DNA of 6,080 bases from Pedosphaera sp. (lineage in GTDB: Bacteria; Verrucomicrobiota; Verrucomicrobiia; Limisphaerales; UBA9464), in NCBI GenBank assembly GCA_009695405.1, contig SIAZ01000213.1:1-6080 (forward strand), in the 5' to 3' direction. Made by a program: the position numbers and the translations under genes. Positions 1 through 6,025 of the stretch are shown one piece after another. Numbering within the stretch: the stretch's first letter is position 1; each line of letters begins with the position of its first letter. The notes under the pieces are model-generated. The model did no database searches, was not told the origin of the DNA, and saw only the letters and a program-made list of their open reading frames with translations.

Positions 1-97
1 GGGCCAAGCGTTCAGTCAGAGAGAAGAAGGAAAGTTCAGCGGGACGGATCAATTCAGGCATGCTGTCTTGGACGAAAACCCAGCCCTGCTTACTCAC
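1..97 (-). CDS. Partial unidentified gene, 5' end only, running off the left edge
   Basis: On the minus strand a reading frame opens just after an in-frame TAA and runs without a stop to the window edge. Two starts are possible: GTG at 97-95 or ATG at 61-59. From the ATG the visible product begins MPELIRPAELSFFSLTERLA, which has a natural amino-acid mix for a protein N-terminus. Neither start has a good Shine-Dalgarno sequence, but that is true of most genes here. I do not recognise the family. The gene would be divergent from rsmD, with about 220 bases between the two starts for both promoters. It is short enough that chance openness cannot be excluded, so this is a tentative call. Confidence 0.35.
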   Translation of the reverse strand, partial: MSKQGWVFVQDSMPELIRPAELSFFSLTERLA

Positions 98-318
98 CTT
101 TTAGACACATTTCTTTCCGCGAATTGAGTTTCTGGAAGTCCCCTTAAGGAAGATTTTAACATTTAAGCCTCACCTAGGCCCAGATTCCCTTTAATTTGGA
201 GGGAACCCTTTCGACGAATCAGTTTCTGAGGAAAAAAAGGAAGGATATCAGAGGAGGCCCTAGAGTCATTGGATGAGACCGGCCTTGATACCTAGCTCCA
301 GTTCACCACTCTAGGCGC
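98..318. other. Intergenic region upstream of rsmD, no clear gene
   Basis: This spacer lies between the tentative minus-strand gene at the left edge and rsmD. I see no tRNA, repeat or convincing sigma-70 promoter pair in it. It holds a purine-rich stretch (about 229-258) ending in AGGAGG at 252-257. An ATG follows at 273, but that frame encodes only 13 residues before a TAG at 312-314, too short and ordinary to call a gene. The frame of rsmD itself has TGA stops at 274 and 286 and no start codon before GTG 319, so the rsmD start is fixed. Confidence 0.5.
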
Positions 319-897
319 GTGAGAATCATTGGCGGTCTTGCAGCCGGTCGGCTGCTTAAAGTTCCTGAGGGCCTCGGAGTCCGCCCGACACCGGACAAGG
401 TGAAGCTGGCTGTCTTTAACAGCCTAGGAACGTTCCTCGATGGAGCTCGGGTTCTCGATCTTTTCGCGGGAAGCGGGGCATTAGGCTTGGAATGCTTGAG
501 TCGAGGCGCGAGGGAAATGGTCAGCATAGAGCTTTCCGAAAAGCATTCCCGATTTTATCGGCAGAACTTAGTTTCAACAGGTCTTCCGACAGCTTCCGTT
601 CTTTTGCGTGTTCAGGATGTTTTTACCGCTTTTCCTCAGTTGAAATCGGCAGGACGTTTCTTTGATCTTATCATTGCAGATCCACCTTACGGTGAAAAAA
701 ATGTTGGGCGACGCTCGGTGTCATTGGCTCAAAAGCTCCTCGATGATGAGGTGCTCCCTCAATTATTAGCTCTGGGTGGGCTTTTTATTGTGGGTCATAC
801 CAAGAGGGATACTTTAGAGCTACCCGCTTTTTGGAAGGAGCGCAAGGAGTTGAAGCATGGCGATACGGTAATGCGTTTTCTTATCTCCCCCGCGTGA
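319..897 (+). CDS. rsmD: 16S rRNA (guanine(966)-N2)-methyltransferase RsmD
   Basis: The product (192 residues) is a class I SAM-dependent methyltransferase that methylates the exocyclic N2 of G966 in 16S rRNA during 30S assembly, acting in the cytoplasm. The N-terminus MRIIGGLAAGRLLKVP and the following RPTPDKVKLAVFN segment match the RsmD family signature (canonical RPT-D-VREALFN). SAM motif I is VLDLFAGSGALGLE at about residues 45-58. The catalytic motif is DPPY in LIIADPPYGEK at about residues 117-127. Length is normal for the family. The start is GTG at 319: no other start exists in frame after the upstream stops, and the MRIIGG beginning is conserved. There is no clear Shine-Dalgarno. 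In many bacteria rsmD is followed by coaD; here the next gene is a metallo-hydrolase instead, so it looks like a single-gene unit. Confidence 0.95.
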   Translation: MRIIGGLAAGRLLKVPEGLGVRPTPDKVKLAVFNSLGTFLDGARVLDLFAGSGALGLECLSRGAREMVSIELSEKHSRFYRQNLVSTGLPTASVLLRVQDVFTAFPQLKSAGRFFDLIIADPPYGEKNVGRRSVSLAQKLLDDEVLPQLLALGGLFIVGHTKRDTLELPAFWKERKELKHGDTVMRFLISPA

Positions 898-913
898 ACT
901 CAAGTGGGTTTCG

Positions 914-927
914 AGCCGGCGGCTTTT
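914..927 (+). terminator. Possible weak terminator after rsmD
   Basis: Seventeen bases past the rsmD stop lies AGCCGGCGGCT followed directly by three more T. AGCC and GGCT can pair around a GGC loop. The stem is only four base pairs and the T run is short, so this could be a weak intrinsic terminator or chance. No better candidate is seen before the next gene. Confidence 0.2.
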
Positions 928-1068
928 CTCGGATTCGGGTCTTGGTCGAGGCCCCTTTGGCAGGATATTAACGCGATTTATCTGCGTCGCACTTTACTGA
1001 CTTTAAAAATGACTTCGTTTCGTCTATTGTAGGTTGTGGGTTAGTAACGGGTACTTTAGCTTTGAGGT

Positions 1069-1860
1069 ATGGCTGTTCGTTTCACGATTTTAGGAAGTGG
1101 GTCTAAAGGCAACTGTTCTTATTTGGAAGCCGGCGAAACTCGGTTGTTAATCGACGCGGGCTTCAGTGCTAAACAGATTCGTAGTCGATTGGCTACTTTG
1201 GGAAGAGCCCCCGAAGGGCTTACAGGCGTCTTGGTGACCCATGAGCATATGGATCATATTGGAGGTTTAGGGAGGCTTTGTTCTCAAACCGGTACCCGAA
1301 TCTATGCGAACCGACTGACCGTCGAGGCCATTCAGGTGAAATTCCCGACAGCGCGCCTTGAATTCAGTTTGTTTGAGACAGGCTCTACTTTTCAAGTTGG
1401 CGAGGTTGATGTGAAGTCGTTCAATGTGCCCCACGATGCCATGGATCCGGTGGGATTTCTCCTTCGAACAACGGCGGGCGCCATCGGATTTTTGACTGAT
1501 CTTGGACATTCCACTCGCTTGGTTGTGGAGCGAATGAAGGAGGCAAATTTATTGGTATTAGAATCCAACTACGATGAGCAGATGCTGCAACAGGACATTG
1601 ATCGGCCACCTTCGATCAAGCAGCGGATTAGAAGTCGGCATGGGCATCTCTCCAATACTGCGGCGGCGGGTGTGGCTGTCGAGGTCGCGTGGCCATTGTT
1701 GAGTCAAATCTTTCTTGGGCACCTGAGTCAGGGTTGTAACTCACCGGAATTAGCTCGTAAGACCGTGGAAGCGGCCTTGACCGAGGCTGGAATAACTCAT
1801 ATTCGCGTCCGAAATACCTCGCAAGATATACCCTGCGAGACCGTGTGCTTGGGTGATTAA
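1069..1860 (+). CDS. MBL-fold metallo-hydrolase, YycJ/WalJ type
   Basis: The 263-residue product is a metallo-beta-lactamase-fold hydrolase of the YycJ/WalJ group, cytoplasmic enzymes related to phosphodiesterases and nucleases. The N-terminus has the group's GSGSKGN motif (residues 9-15). The metal-binding motif THEHMDHIGG gives H58, H60, D62 and H63. Further likely ligands are H122 in VPHDAMDPVGF, D144 in FLTDLGHS and H218 in FLGHLSQGCNSPE. GHLSN near residue 190 is also typical of YycJ. All expected ligands are present, so the enzyme should be active. Its exact substrate is unknown; in Firmicutes relatives it is linked to cell-wall and DNA-repair phenotypes, which cannot be carried over here. 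The ATG at 1069 is followed at once by conserved sequence. GAGG at 1064-1067 is too close to the ATG to act as a standard ribosome binding site. Confidence 0.9.
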   Translation: MAVRFTILGSGSKGNCSYLEAGETRLLIDAGFSAKQIRSRLATLGRAPEGLTGVLVTHEHMDHIGGLGRLCSQTGTRIYANRLTVEAIQVKFPTARLEFSLFETGSTFQVGEVDVKSFNVPHDAMDPVGFLLRTTAGAIGFLTDLGHSTRLVVERMKEANLLVLESNYDEQMLQQDIDRPPSIKQRIRSRHGHLSNTAAAGVAVEVAWPLLSQIFLGHLSQGCNSPELARKTVEAALTEAGITHIRVRNTSQDIPCETVCLGD

Positions 1861-1908
1861 AGGCCGGTCGCAAGAGGAGGGGTGAGTCGCCCTTCAAATG
1901 CTTTGATT

Positions 1909-2445
1909 TTAGGCTTCACTTTGAGTCTCAACCCAGCGAGCAAACAGCCAGAGCAGATCGCTGAGTCGGTTGAGAAAAATAAGGATTTCGGTATTTTCAA
2001 TGCTCCCCAATTCCTTAAGAGCATGGACACGTCGTTCGGCCCGACGGCAGGTCGTTCGAGCGACATCGACAGCGGCAGAATGCAGGGTCATTCCCGGTGT
2101 CGCCCAACCTTTAAAGGTAATTGATTTTGACTCGATCGTCGCCACGAGTTGATCGAGTCGGGCGGTAAGATCGGGCGTAACCCTTTGGAATCCGTCTTGG
2201 AAATAGCGCTTCATATCCTCTTGAGCAGTTGCTAGTTCCCCCATGAGAATAACAAGGTCCTTTTGAATGAGCAGTAAGTTGTCGGAGACAAAGGGGAGAG
2301 TTGATGAGGCTCGAGCCATGCCGATGGCGGCATTGAGTTCATCGACAGATCCATAGGCTTCAACCCGAGGATCGGATTTAGACACCCGACGATTGTACAT
2401 TAGGCCGGTAGTTCCGGCGTCCCCTGTCCGTGTAGCAATACTCAT
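1909..2445 (-). CDS. Cob(I)alamin adenosyltransferase, PduO type
   Basis: The 178-residue product transfers the adenosyl group of ATP to cob(I)alamin, making adenosylcobalamin. It belongs to the trimeric PduO/MMAB family, not the CobA/BtuR family. The N-terminal ATP-binding motif TRTGDAGTTGLM is at residues 5-16. VSKSDPRVEAYGSVDELNAAIG follows at about 21-42. ARTTCRRAERR is at about 128-138 and LNRLSDLLWLFAR near the C-terminus. All are hallmark blocks of the family and the length is normal. The ATG at 2445 places the ATP motif immediately after the start, as expected. The gene is convergent with the metallo-hydrolase (48 bases between stops) and divergent from the Tm-1-like gene. No cobalamin biosynthesis genes, B12-dependent mutase or B12 riboswitch is seen nearby, so it probably serves an enzyme encoded elsewhere, such as methylmalonyl-CoA mutase or a class II ribonucleotide reductase. 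Confidence 0.94.
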   Translation of the reverse strand: MSIATRTGDAGTTGLMYNRRVSKSDPRVEAYGSVDELNAAIGMARASSTLPFVSDNLLLIQKDLVILMGELATAQEDMKRYFQDGFQRVTPDLTARLDQLVATIESKSITFKGWATPGMTLHSAAVDVARTTCRRAERRVHALKELGSIENTEILIFLNRLSDLLWLFARWVETQSEA

Positions 2446-2516
2446 TCTGCGGGAAGGGTGCTGCCGAAGCGCTGAACTGCAACCCTGAACCTGTCGTTAG
2501 AAGGCGTATCAAAGGC

Positions 2517-2544
2517 TGAGAGAATCTATCGGCCAATCCTCTCA
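2517..2544. repeat. Short inverted repeat in the divergent promoter region
   Basis: TGAGAG at 2517-2522 and CTCTCA at 2539-2544 form a perfect six-base inverted repeat, with two more pairs possible after one mismatch. It sits in the 212-base region between the divergent adenosyltransferase and Tm-1-like genes. It could be an operator or a leader hairpin, but a match of this size can occur by chance. The region lacks any B12-box-like sequence that would suggest a cobalamin riboswitch. Confidence 0.25.
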
Positions 2545-2657
2545 ATCTGACGCAGCATTCTAGAATTTACCGAGGAACCGCCGAAAGGATTTAGCGGAAT
2601 TTTGATTCCGAGACTTGGTCTTATTGGGAGACATTCGGTAGTCTTTGGAAATCCATT

Positions 2658-3863
2658 ATGGCTACCATTGCTATCCTCGGAACATTTGACACCAAAGGCG
2701 ACGAGCATGCCTATGTCGCTGAACTCATTCGGTTGCGTGGGCACCAGACTTTACTAATAGATGTGGGGGTATTAGAGGCCCCGCAAGTTGTCCCTGATAT
2801 CGACCGTTATGCGGTGGCGTCTGCGGCTGGGCTTGATCTAAAGGCAGTAGTAGCGAGGCGGGACCGAGGCGAGGCAGTGGGAATGATGACGGCTGGGGCT
2901 CCCCTTGTTTTGGGACGTCTGCAACGAGAAGGTGTTATTGACGGAGTTATTTCGCTCGGTGGCGGTGGAGGCACGGCTATTTGTACAGCGGCGATGCGCG
3001 CCCTCCCGATCGGTTTTCCTAAGTTGATGGTGTCGACCCTAGCTAGTGGAAATACGGCACCTTATGTCGGACTGAAGGATATCGTGATGATGCCAAGCGT
3101 GGTGGATGTGGCTGGTTTAAATCGGTTGTCTCGCAAGCTGTTCGCCCAAGCGGCGGGAGCCATCTGCGGTATGGTGGAGGCCCGCGTGCCCGAGTCAGCG
3201 ACGAAGCCGGTGATCGTGGCGTCTCAATTTGGGAATACAACAGCGTGTGTGACCCATGCGCGACAGCGTCTTGAAGTCGCGGGATATGAGGTGATGATTT
3301 TTGCAGCAACAGGAATGGGTGGTCGCACGATGGAATCGCTCATTGAGAGCGGTCTGATTTCAGGGGTGTTGGATATTACCACCACAGAATGGGCCGATGA
3401 GGTAGCGGGCGGAGTGCTGACCGCCGGGCCGAGGCGATGCGAGGCGGCAGCTCGAGGGGGGGTTCCGGCGATCCTAACACCTGGTTGTTTAGATATGGTT
3501 AATTTTGGCGAACCTGACTCGGTACCAGAGCGGCATCGTAACCGGCGGTTTTATCATCATAATGCTCAGGTGACACTGATGCGAACCACCCCCGAAGAGT
3601 GTGCTGTTTTAGGTAGTATCTTGGCGGAGAAATGCAATTTATCGACTGGGCCAGTCGAAGTTTTTCTGCCCTTAAAAGGTATCAGTGTGATCAGTGCCCC
3701 AGGGCAACCTTTTTATTGGCCTGAAGCAGATGCGGCCCTTTTCGACACGTGGAAAGCGGGATTGCGATCGGAGATCCGAGTGACCGAATACGATGGGAAC
3801 ATCAATGATCCTGCTTTTGCCGACTTGTGTGTGGCAGGTTTGCTTGGTTTGCTTCCCAGTTAA
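2658..3863 (+). CDS. UPF0261 / Tm-1-like ATP-binding domain protein
   Basis: The 401-residue product belongs to UPF0261, related to the tomato antiviral protein Tm-1; bacterial function is not established. The N-terminal half (about 1-180) is the Tm-1-like nucleotide-binding domain. It shows GTFDTKGDEHAYV at residues 8-20, the glycine-rich SLGGGGGT loop near residue 100, and the conserved STLASGNTAPYVG segment near 127-139. The C-terminal half (about 185-401) carries GNTTACV, ATGMGGRTME, LDITTTEWADE, GCLDMVNFG and RTTPEE, matching the family's TIM-barrel-like second domain. Length is normal for a full two-domain member. One oddity is that the usual FHATG motif, as I recall it, reads FAATG here (A216 in place of His). 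No signal peptide is seen, so it is likely cytoplasmic. The ATG at 2658 begins right at the conserved domain; only a weak GGA lies upstream. Confidence 0.93.
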   Translation: MATIAILGTFDTKGDEHAYVAELIRLRGHQTLLIDVGVLEAPQVVPDIDRYAVASAAGLDLKAVVARRDRGEAVGMMTAGAPLVLGRLQREGVIDGVISLGGGGGTAICTAAMRALPIGFPKLMVSTLASGNTAPYVGLKDIVMMPSVVDVAGLNRLSRKLFAQAAGAICGMVEARVPESATKPVIVASQFGNTTACVTHARQRLEVAGYEVMIFAATGMGGRTMESLIESGLISGVLDITTTEWADEVAGGVLTAGPRRCEAAARGGVPAILTPGCLDMVNFGEPDSVPERHRNRRFYHHNAQVTLMRTTPEECAVLGSILAEKCNLSTGPVEVFLPLKGISVISAPGQPFYWPEADAALFDTWKAGLRSEIRVTEYDGNINDPAFADLCVAGLLGLLPS

Positions 3864-3989
3864 GGGAAGAAAAGGCGAAAGGACCTTTCTCAGGCGGGTA
3901 AATAATTGGGGTTAGTTTGTTCAAAAGTGCCTAGCACGGGCCGTTGCAAGTCAAAGGGATTAGTCAGAGTTATTTCGAGCAATGTCGGT

Positions 3990-4017
3990 TTGACGGATCG
4001 AAAGATTTCCGCATAAT
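3990..4017 (+). promoter_or_regulatory. Sigma-70-like promoter for the DUF5069 gene, giving a near-leaderless mRNA
   Basis: A -35 box TTGACG (3990-3995, five of six matching the consensus) and a -10 box CATAAT (4012-4017, five of six) are separated by 16 bases. Transcription would start around 4023-4028, at or a few bases before the ATG at 4028. There would be no room for a Shine-Dalgarno sequence, and none is seen. This is the best promoter match I find in the window and it supports the ATG 4028 start over the upstream TTG at 3944. Confidence 0.5.
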
Positions 4018-4027
4018 TCGGCTTTGC

Positions 4028-4453
4028 ATGAGTGAAACAATTTATCCACGAAGTCCTCGTGAAGTGATGAATGGCTGGCTGTATTTGCCTCGATTTATTG
4101 ATAAAATAAGGCTTTTCAATGCGGGACGATTGCACGAGGACTATCAACCCAATTTTGCCCTACGCGGATTTGATGCCCAGTGGTTAAAGGCAGCAGGTCT
4201 CGAAGCCGACGCCTTTATTGCCGTGGTGGTAAATTCACTAACTGATGGACAGGTTTCTGATTGGATCGGTCGCCACGTTGATCGTCCGGTCGAGCAGGGT
4301 GCCTTCAATCAGTGGTTAATCCAGCATGGTCGAGAGGACGATGCTGATTTGCTGGCTCGTTTCGAGACGCGCAAAGCTCAGGCGGGTTTGTCGCATCGCA
4401 ATGATATTACCATTTTTGTGGATTTCATTGATGCGGATGAAAAGCGTCTTTGA
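4028..4453 (+). CDS. DUF5069 domain protein
   Basis: The 141-residue product matches DUF5069, a small uncharacterised family that I associate mainly with Verrucomicrobiota and Planctomycetota. The N-terminal signature YPRSPREVMNGWLYLPRFIDKIRL occupies about residues 5-28. FALRGFDAQWLKAAGLEADAF follows at about 43-63, then a VSDWIGRHV segment near 77-85. No signal peptide or membrane segment is visible, and no catalytic residues are known for the family. The frame is open back to TTG 3944, but those 28 extra residues do not resemble the family. A promoter lies inside that extension, so ATG 4028 is preferred. Its stop lies 31 bases from the stop of the convergent nnr gene. Function is unknown and I infer none. 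Confidence 0.82.
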   Translation: MSETIYPRSPREVMNGWLYLPRFIDKIRLFNAGRLHEDYQPNFALRGFDAQWLKAAGLEADAFIAVVVNSLTDGQVSDWIGRHVDRPVEQGAFNQWLIQHGREDDADLLARFETRKAQAGLSHRNDITIFVDFIDADEKRL

Positions 4454-4484
4454 TGAAGACGATAGGCAGAGAAAATGAGATGAG

Positions 4485-5480
4485 TTAATCAGAACGGCCC
4501 GAGCCGATTTCCTCAGCGAGATCCTCCGACGTCCAGTTGAGGGTGCGCCGTTCCAATCGATCGGCGGCAGCACCGTGTTCCCAAACGGCGTAGGGAAGGG
4601 TCCGTTCGGGAATGGAAGCCAAGCGAGGTTGAGCTAATAAGCCGCCGAGGAATCCGGCCAAGACATCACCGGTGCCGCCTTGAGCGAGACCGATATTACC
4701 TGTGGAATTGACCCAAACAGGTCCTTCAAATCGACCTATAAGGGTTTGATAGCCTTTAAGAATCACCCAAATATTTCCCATTTGCCGCGAGAGTAGACGA
4801 AGAGCGGTGAGTCGATCAGCTTGGACCTGTTCCGATTTGCAACTGAGTAGGGATGCGGCTTCACCCGGATTAGGGATAATCACCCGGCAATAAGGGCTAG
4901 TGTGGACTCGTTTGGGGAGCCAAGGAAGGGCCGAAGCATCGAAGATAAGGGGAGCTTCGAAGTCATTCCACAACCGTAGGCACCAATCACGCAGCGCAAT
5001 TGGTATTTCAGTGGATGCCAATCCTGGGCCAAGGAGTAGAGAACTTGTCGTCTCAGGTAGGCGTAAGTTGGCGGTCCAAGCTCGAACCATGGGGGCGGCT
5101 AACTGAGCGGCAACGACCGCTAAAATCTCTGGCTGGACAATACAACTGGTCAGGCCAGGTCTCGCCCTCAAGGCCCCATAGGTGGCAAGAACCGCAGATC
5201 CATGATACCCGCTGCTGCCGGCCACAACGGCTGCGTGCCCAAAGGATCCTTTGTGTCCATCGATATTTCGTTGTGATGGAAATCTCTCGAAATCAGTCTC
5301 GGCCATCCAGAGCAGAGGGCTGCTGGCCACAGGTCGACCGATCAGTCCAATGTCGGAAAAGACCCTGATTCGACCCGTAAAAGGGGGGGCTTTTCGGCGA
5401 TGAGTCCTGCCTTTGGGCACCGAGAGTCCAAGTTTCATCGGCTTCAAAGGAGGCGCCTCTGGCTCGACCGGTATCCGCAT
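4485..5480 (-). CDS. nnrD: NnrD half: ADP-dependent (S)-NAD(P)H-hydrate dehydratase fragment
   Basis: This open frame carries the whole dehydratase domain, ribokinase-like fold. HKGSFGHAAVVAGSSGYHGSAV is its first conserved block. LLLGPGLAST follows, then FDASAL, IPNPGEAASLL, KGYQTLI and finally GGTGDVLAG at 4653-4679, whose Asp is the catalytic residue. Two positions differ from the usual sequence as I recall it: the DADAL motif reads DASAL, and the HPGE motif reads NPGE. The first 31 codons from ATG 5480 are out of frame relative to the ancestral gene and are not real Nnr sequence; native sequence begins at PPFTGRIRV. An internal ATG at 5306-5304 (MAETDFERF) sits just before the domain and could still produce a working NnrD alone if the frame is expressed. 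The domain itself has no internal stop. Confidence 0.75.
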   Translation of the reverse strand: MRIPVEPEAPPLKPMKLGLSVPKGRTHRRKAPPFTGRIRVFSDIGLIGRPVASSPLLWMAETDFERFPSQRNIDGHKGSFGHAAVVAGSSGYHGSAVLATYGALRARPGLTSCIVQPEILAVVAAQLAAPMVRAWTANLRLPETTSSLLLGPGLASTEIPIALRDWCLRLWNDFEAPLIFDASALPWLPKRVHTSPYCRVIIPNPGEAASLLSCKSEQVQADRLTALRLLSRQMGNIWVILKGYQTLIGRFEGPVWVNSTGNIGLAQGGTGDVLAGFLGGLLAQPRLASIPERTLPYAVWEHGAAADRLERRTLNWTSEDLAEEIGSGRSD

Positions 5481-5935
5481 CGAGACCCGAAGGACAATCT
5501 AGAGCAATACGTTGGCAGCGAAACATGTTCAAGGTTTCGATGATCTGTCGCCAAGGACCTTCGAGGTTTCGGTTAAGTCCAATTCCAAAAACACCATCGA
5601 GAAGAAGCGAGAAAGGCAAATCAAGTGCCTGATGCAGCTGTCTTAGACCTAATTCTGGATCGGTGACATCAATCAAAAGGGTATCGCGGTCCGTTAAATG
5701 GAGAGCACAGGCGCGGGCATCGTTGCCATTGTTACCGGGGCCCGCGACGAGCAGGACGCGATCGTTTGGGCGAGTTCGCTTGAGGATAGCTTTCGCTATT
5801 AGGGAACCGGCGCGTTGAATAACATCTTGAGGATTGAGGCCTGCCTCCCATGAGGAAGCTTCCCAATTGCGCATTTCTTGGGCAGTGAGTACGGGGAAAC
5901 CTATAGTGAATAAAGGTCTGAAAGGGGACTTAAGT
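5293..5935 (-). CDS. nnrE: NnrE half: NAD(P)H-hydrate epimerase fragment
   Basis: This open frame carries the YjeF N-terminal epimerase domain. It begins with VLTAQEMRNWE, continues with the nucleotide-binding GPGNNGND motif at 5719-5742, then LLLDGVFGIGLNRNLEGPW and IALDCPSGLDADTGRARG. The usual GGDG after NN reads GNDA. The last 40 or so residues, after TLGA, are out-of-frame sequence ending at a TAG. Upstream, the frame stays open to a TTG at 6069, but everything beyond 5936 lies inside the IS66-like element and is not Nnr. Between the junction and VLTAQEM the only family-typical start position is an ATA at 5904-5902. Translation from ATA is rare, so the epimerase is probably not made from its native start. 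The ATG at 5874-5872 would drop the first conserved residues. Confidence 0.65.
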
Positions 5936-5960
5936 GTAAGCGTACGCCCAACCTCATGGT
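5936..5960 (+). repeat. Terminal inverted repeat of the IS66-like element
   Basis: Reading inward on the + strand the end begins GTAAGCGTACGCCCAACC, matching the GTAA/GTAAGCG start of IS66-family terminal repeats from memory. The inner boundary is a guess because the partner repeat is outside the window. The segment includes a small palindrome, GCGTACGC, at 5940-5947. Confidence 0.5.
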
Positions 5961-6025
5961 TCCCTAGTTGCCGAAAGTAGGATATTCCGCGATCGAAGGC
6001 GGGGAAGAAAGGTCGACCGACCGGA

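Larger units (their letters stand above)
4485..5935 (-). pseudogene. nnr: Broken bifunctional NAD(P)H-hydrate repair gene nnr (two frameshifts, start lost)
   Basis: This is one nnr gene in three reading frames. Intact Nnr repairs damaged NADH/NADPH hydrates: the NnrE half epimerises them and the NnrD half dehydrates the S form using ADP or ATP. The NnrE frame is good down to about 5418 (ending FEADETWTLGA). A nine-residue family-like link, PKAGLIAEK, is then found only in the third frame (about 5415-5390). The NnrD frame is good from about 5388 (PPFTGRIRV). Adding one C to the C-tract opposite 5415-5417 and one to the tract opposite 5383-5389 joins all three. Counting from ATA 5902-5904, the repaired gene would be 473 residues, close to normal for the family. 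At the 5' end no ATG, GTG or TTG lies in frame between the IS junction (5936) and the conserved VLTAQEM block. The likely cause is the IS insertion. Sequencing error at the C-tracts is possible. Confidence 0.8.

Noticed and set aside
1267..2124. Several overlapping opposite-strand open frames of 60-90 codons
   Set aside because: They lie antisense to the metallo-hydrolase or adenosyltransferase genes and show no recognisable domains, so they are shadows of the real coding frames.
2446..2657. Cobalamin riboswitch upstream of the adenosyltransferase
   Set aside because: The region has small inverted repeats but no B12-box-like sequence, and it is short for that riboswitch class.
3877..3889. 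Palindrome GAAAGGACCTTTC after the Tm-1-like gene as a terminator
   Set aside because: The loop would have to open to five bases, leaving a four-base A/T-rich stem, and no T run follows.
3944..4027. TTG start for the DUF5069 gene, giving 28 more residues
   Set aside because: The extension does not match the family, and a good promoter lies inside it just before ATG 4028.
5383..5417. Programmed ribosomal frameshifting in nnr
   Set aside because: Two shifts would be needed within about 30 bases, no Nnr enzyme is known to use this, and the gene also seems to lack its start, so decay or sequencing error is simpler.
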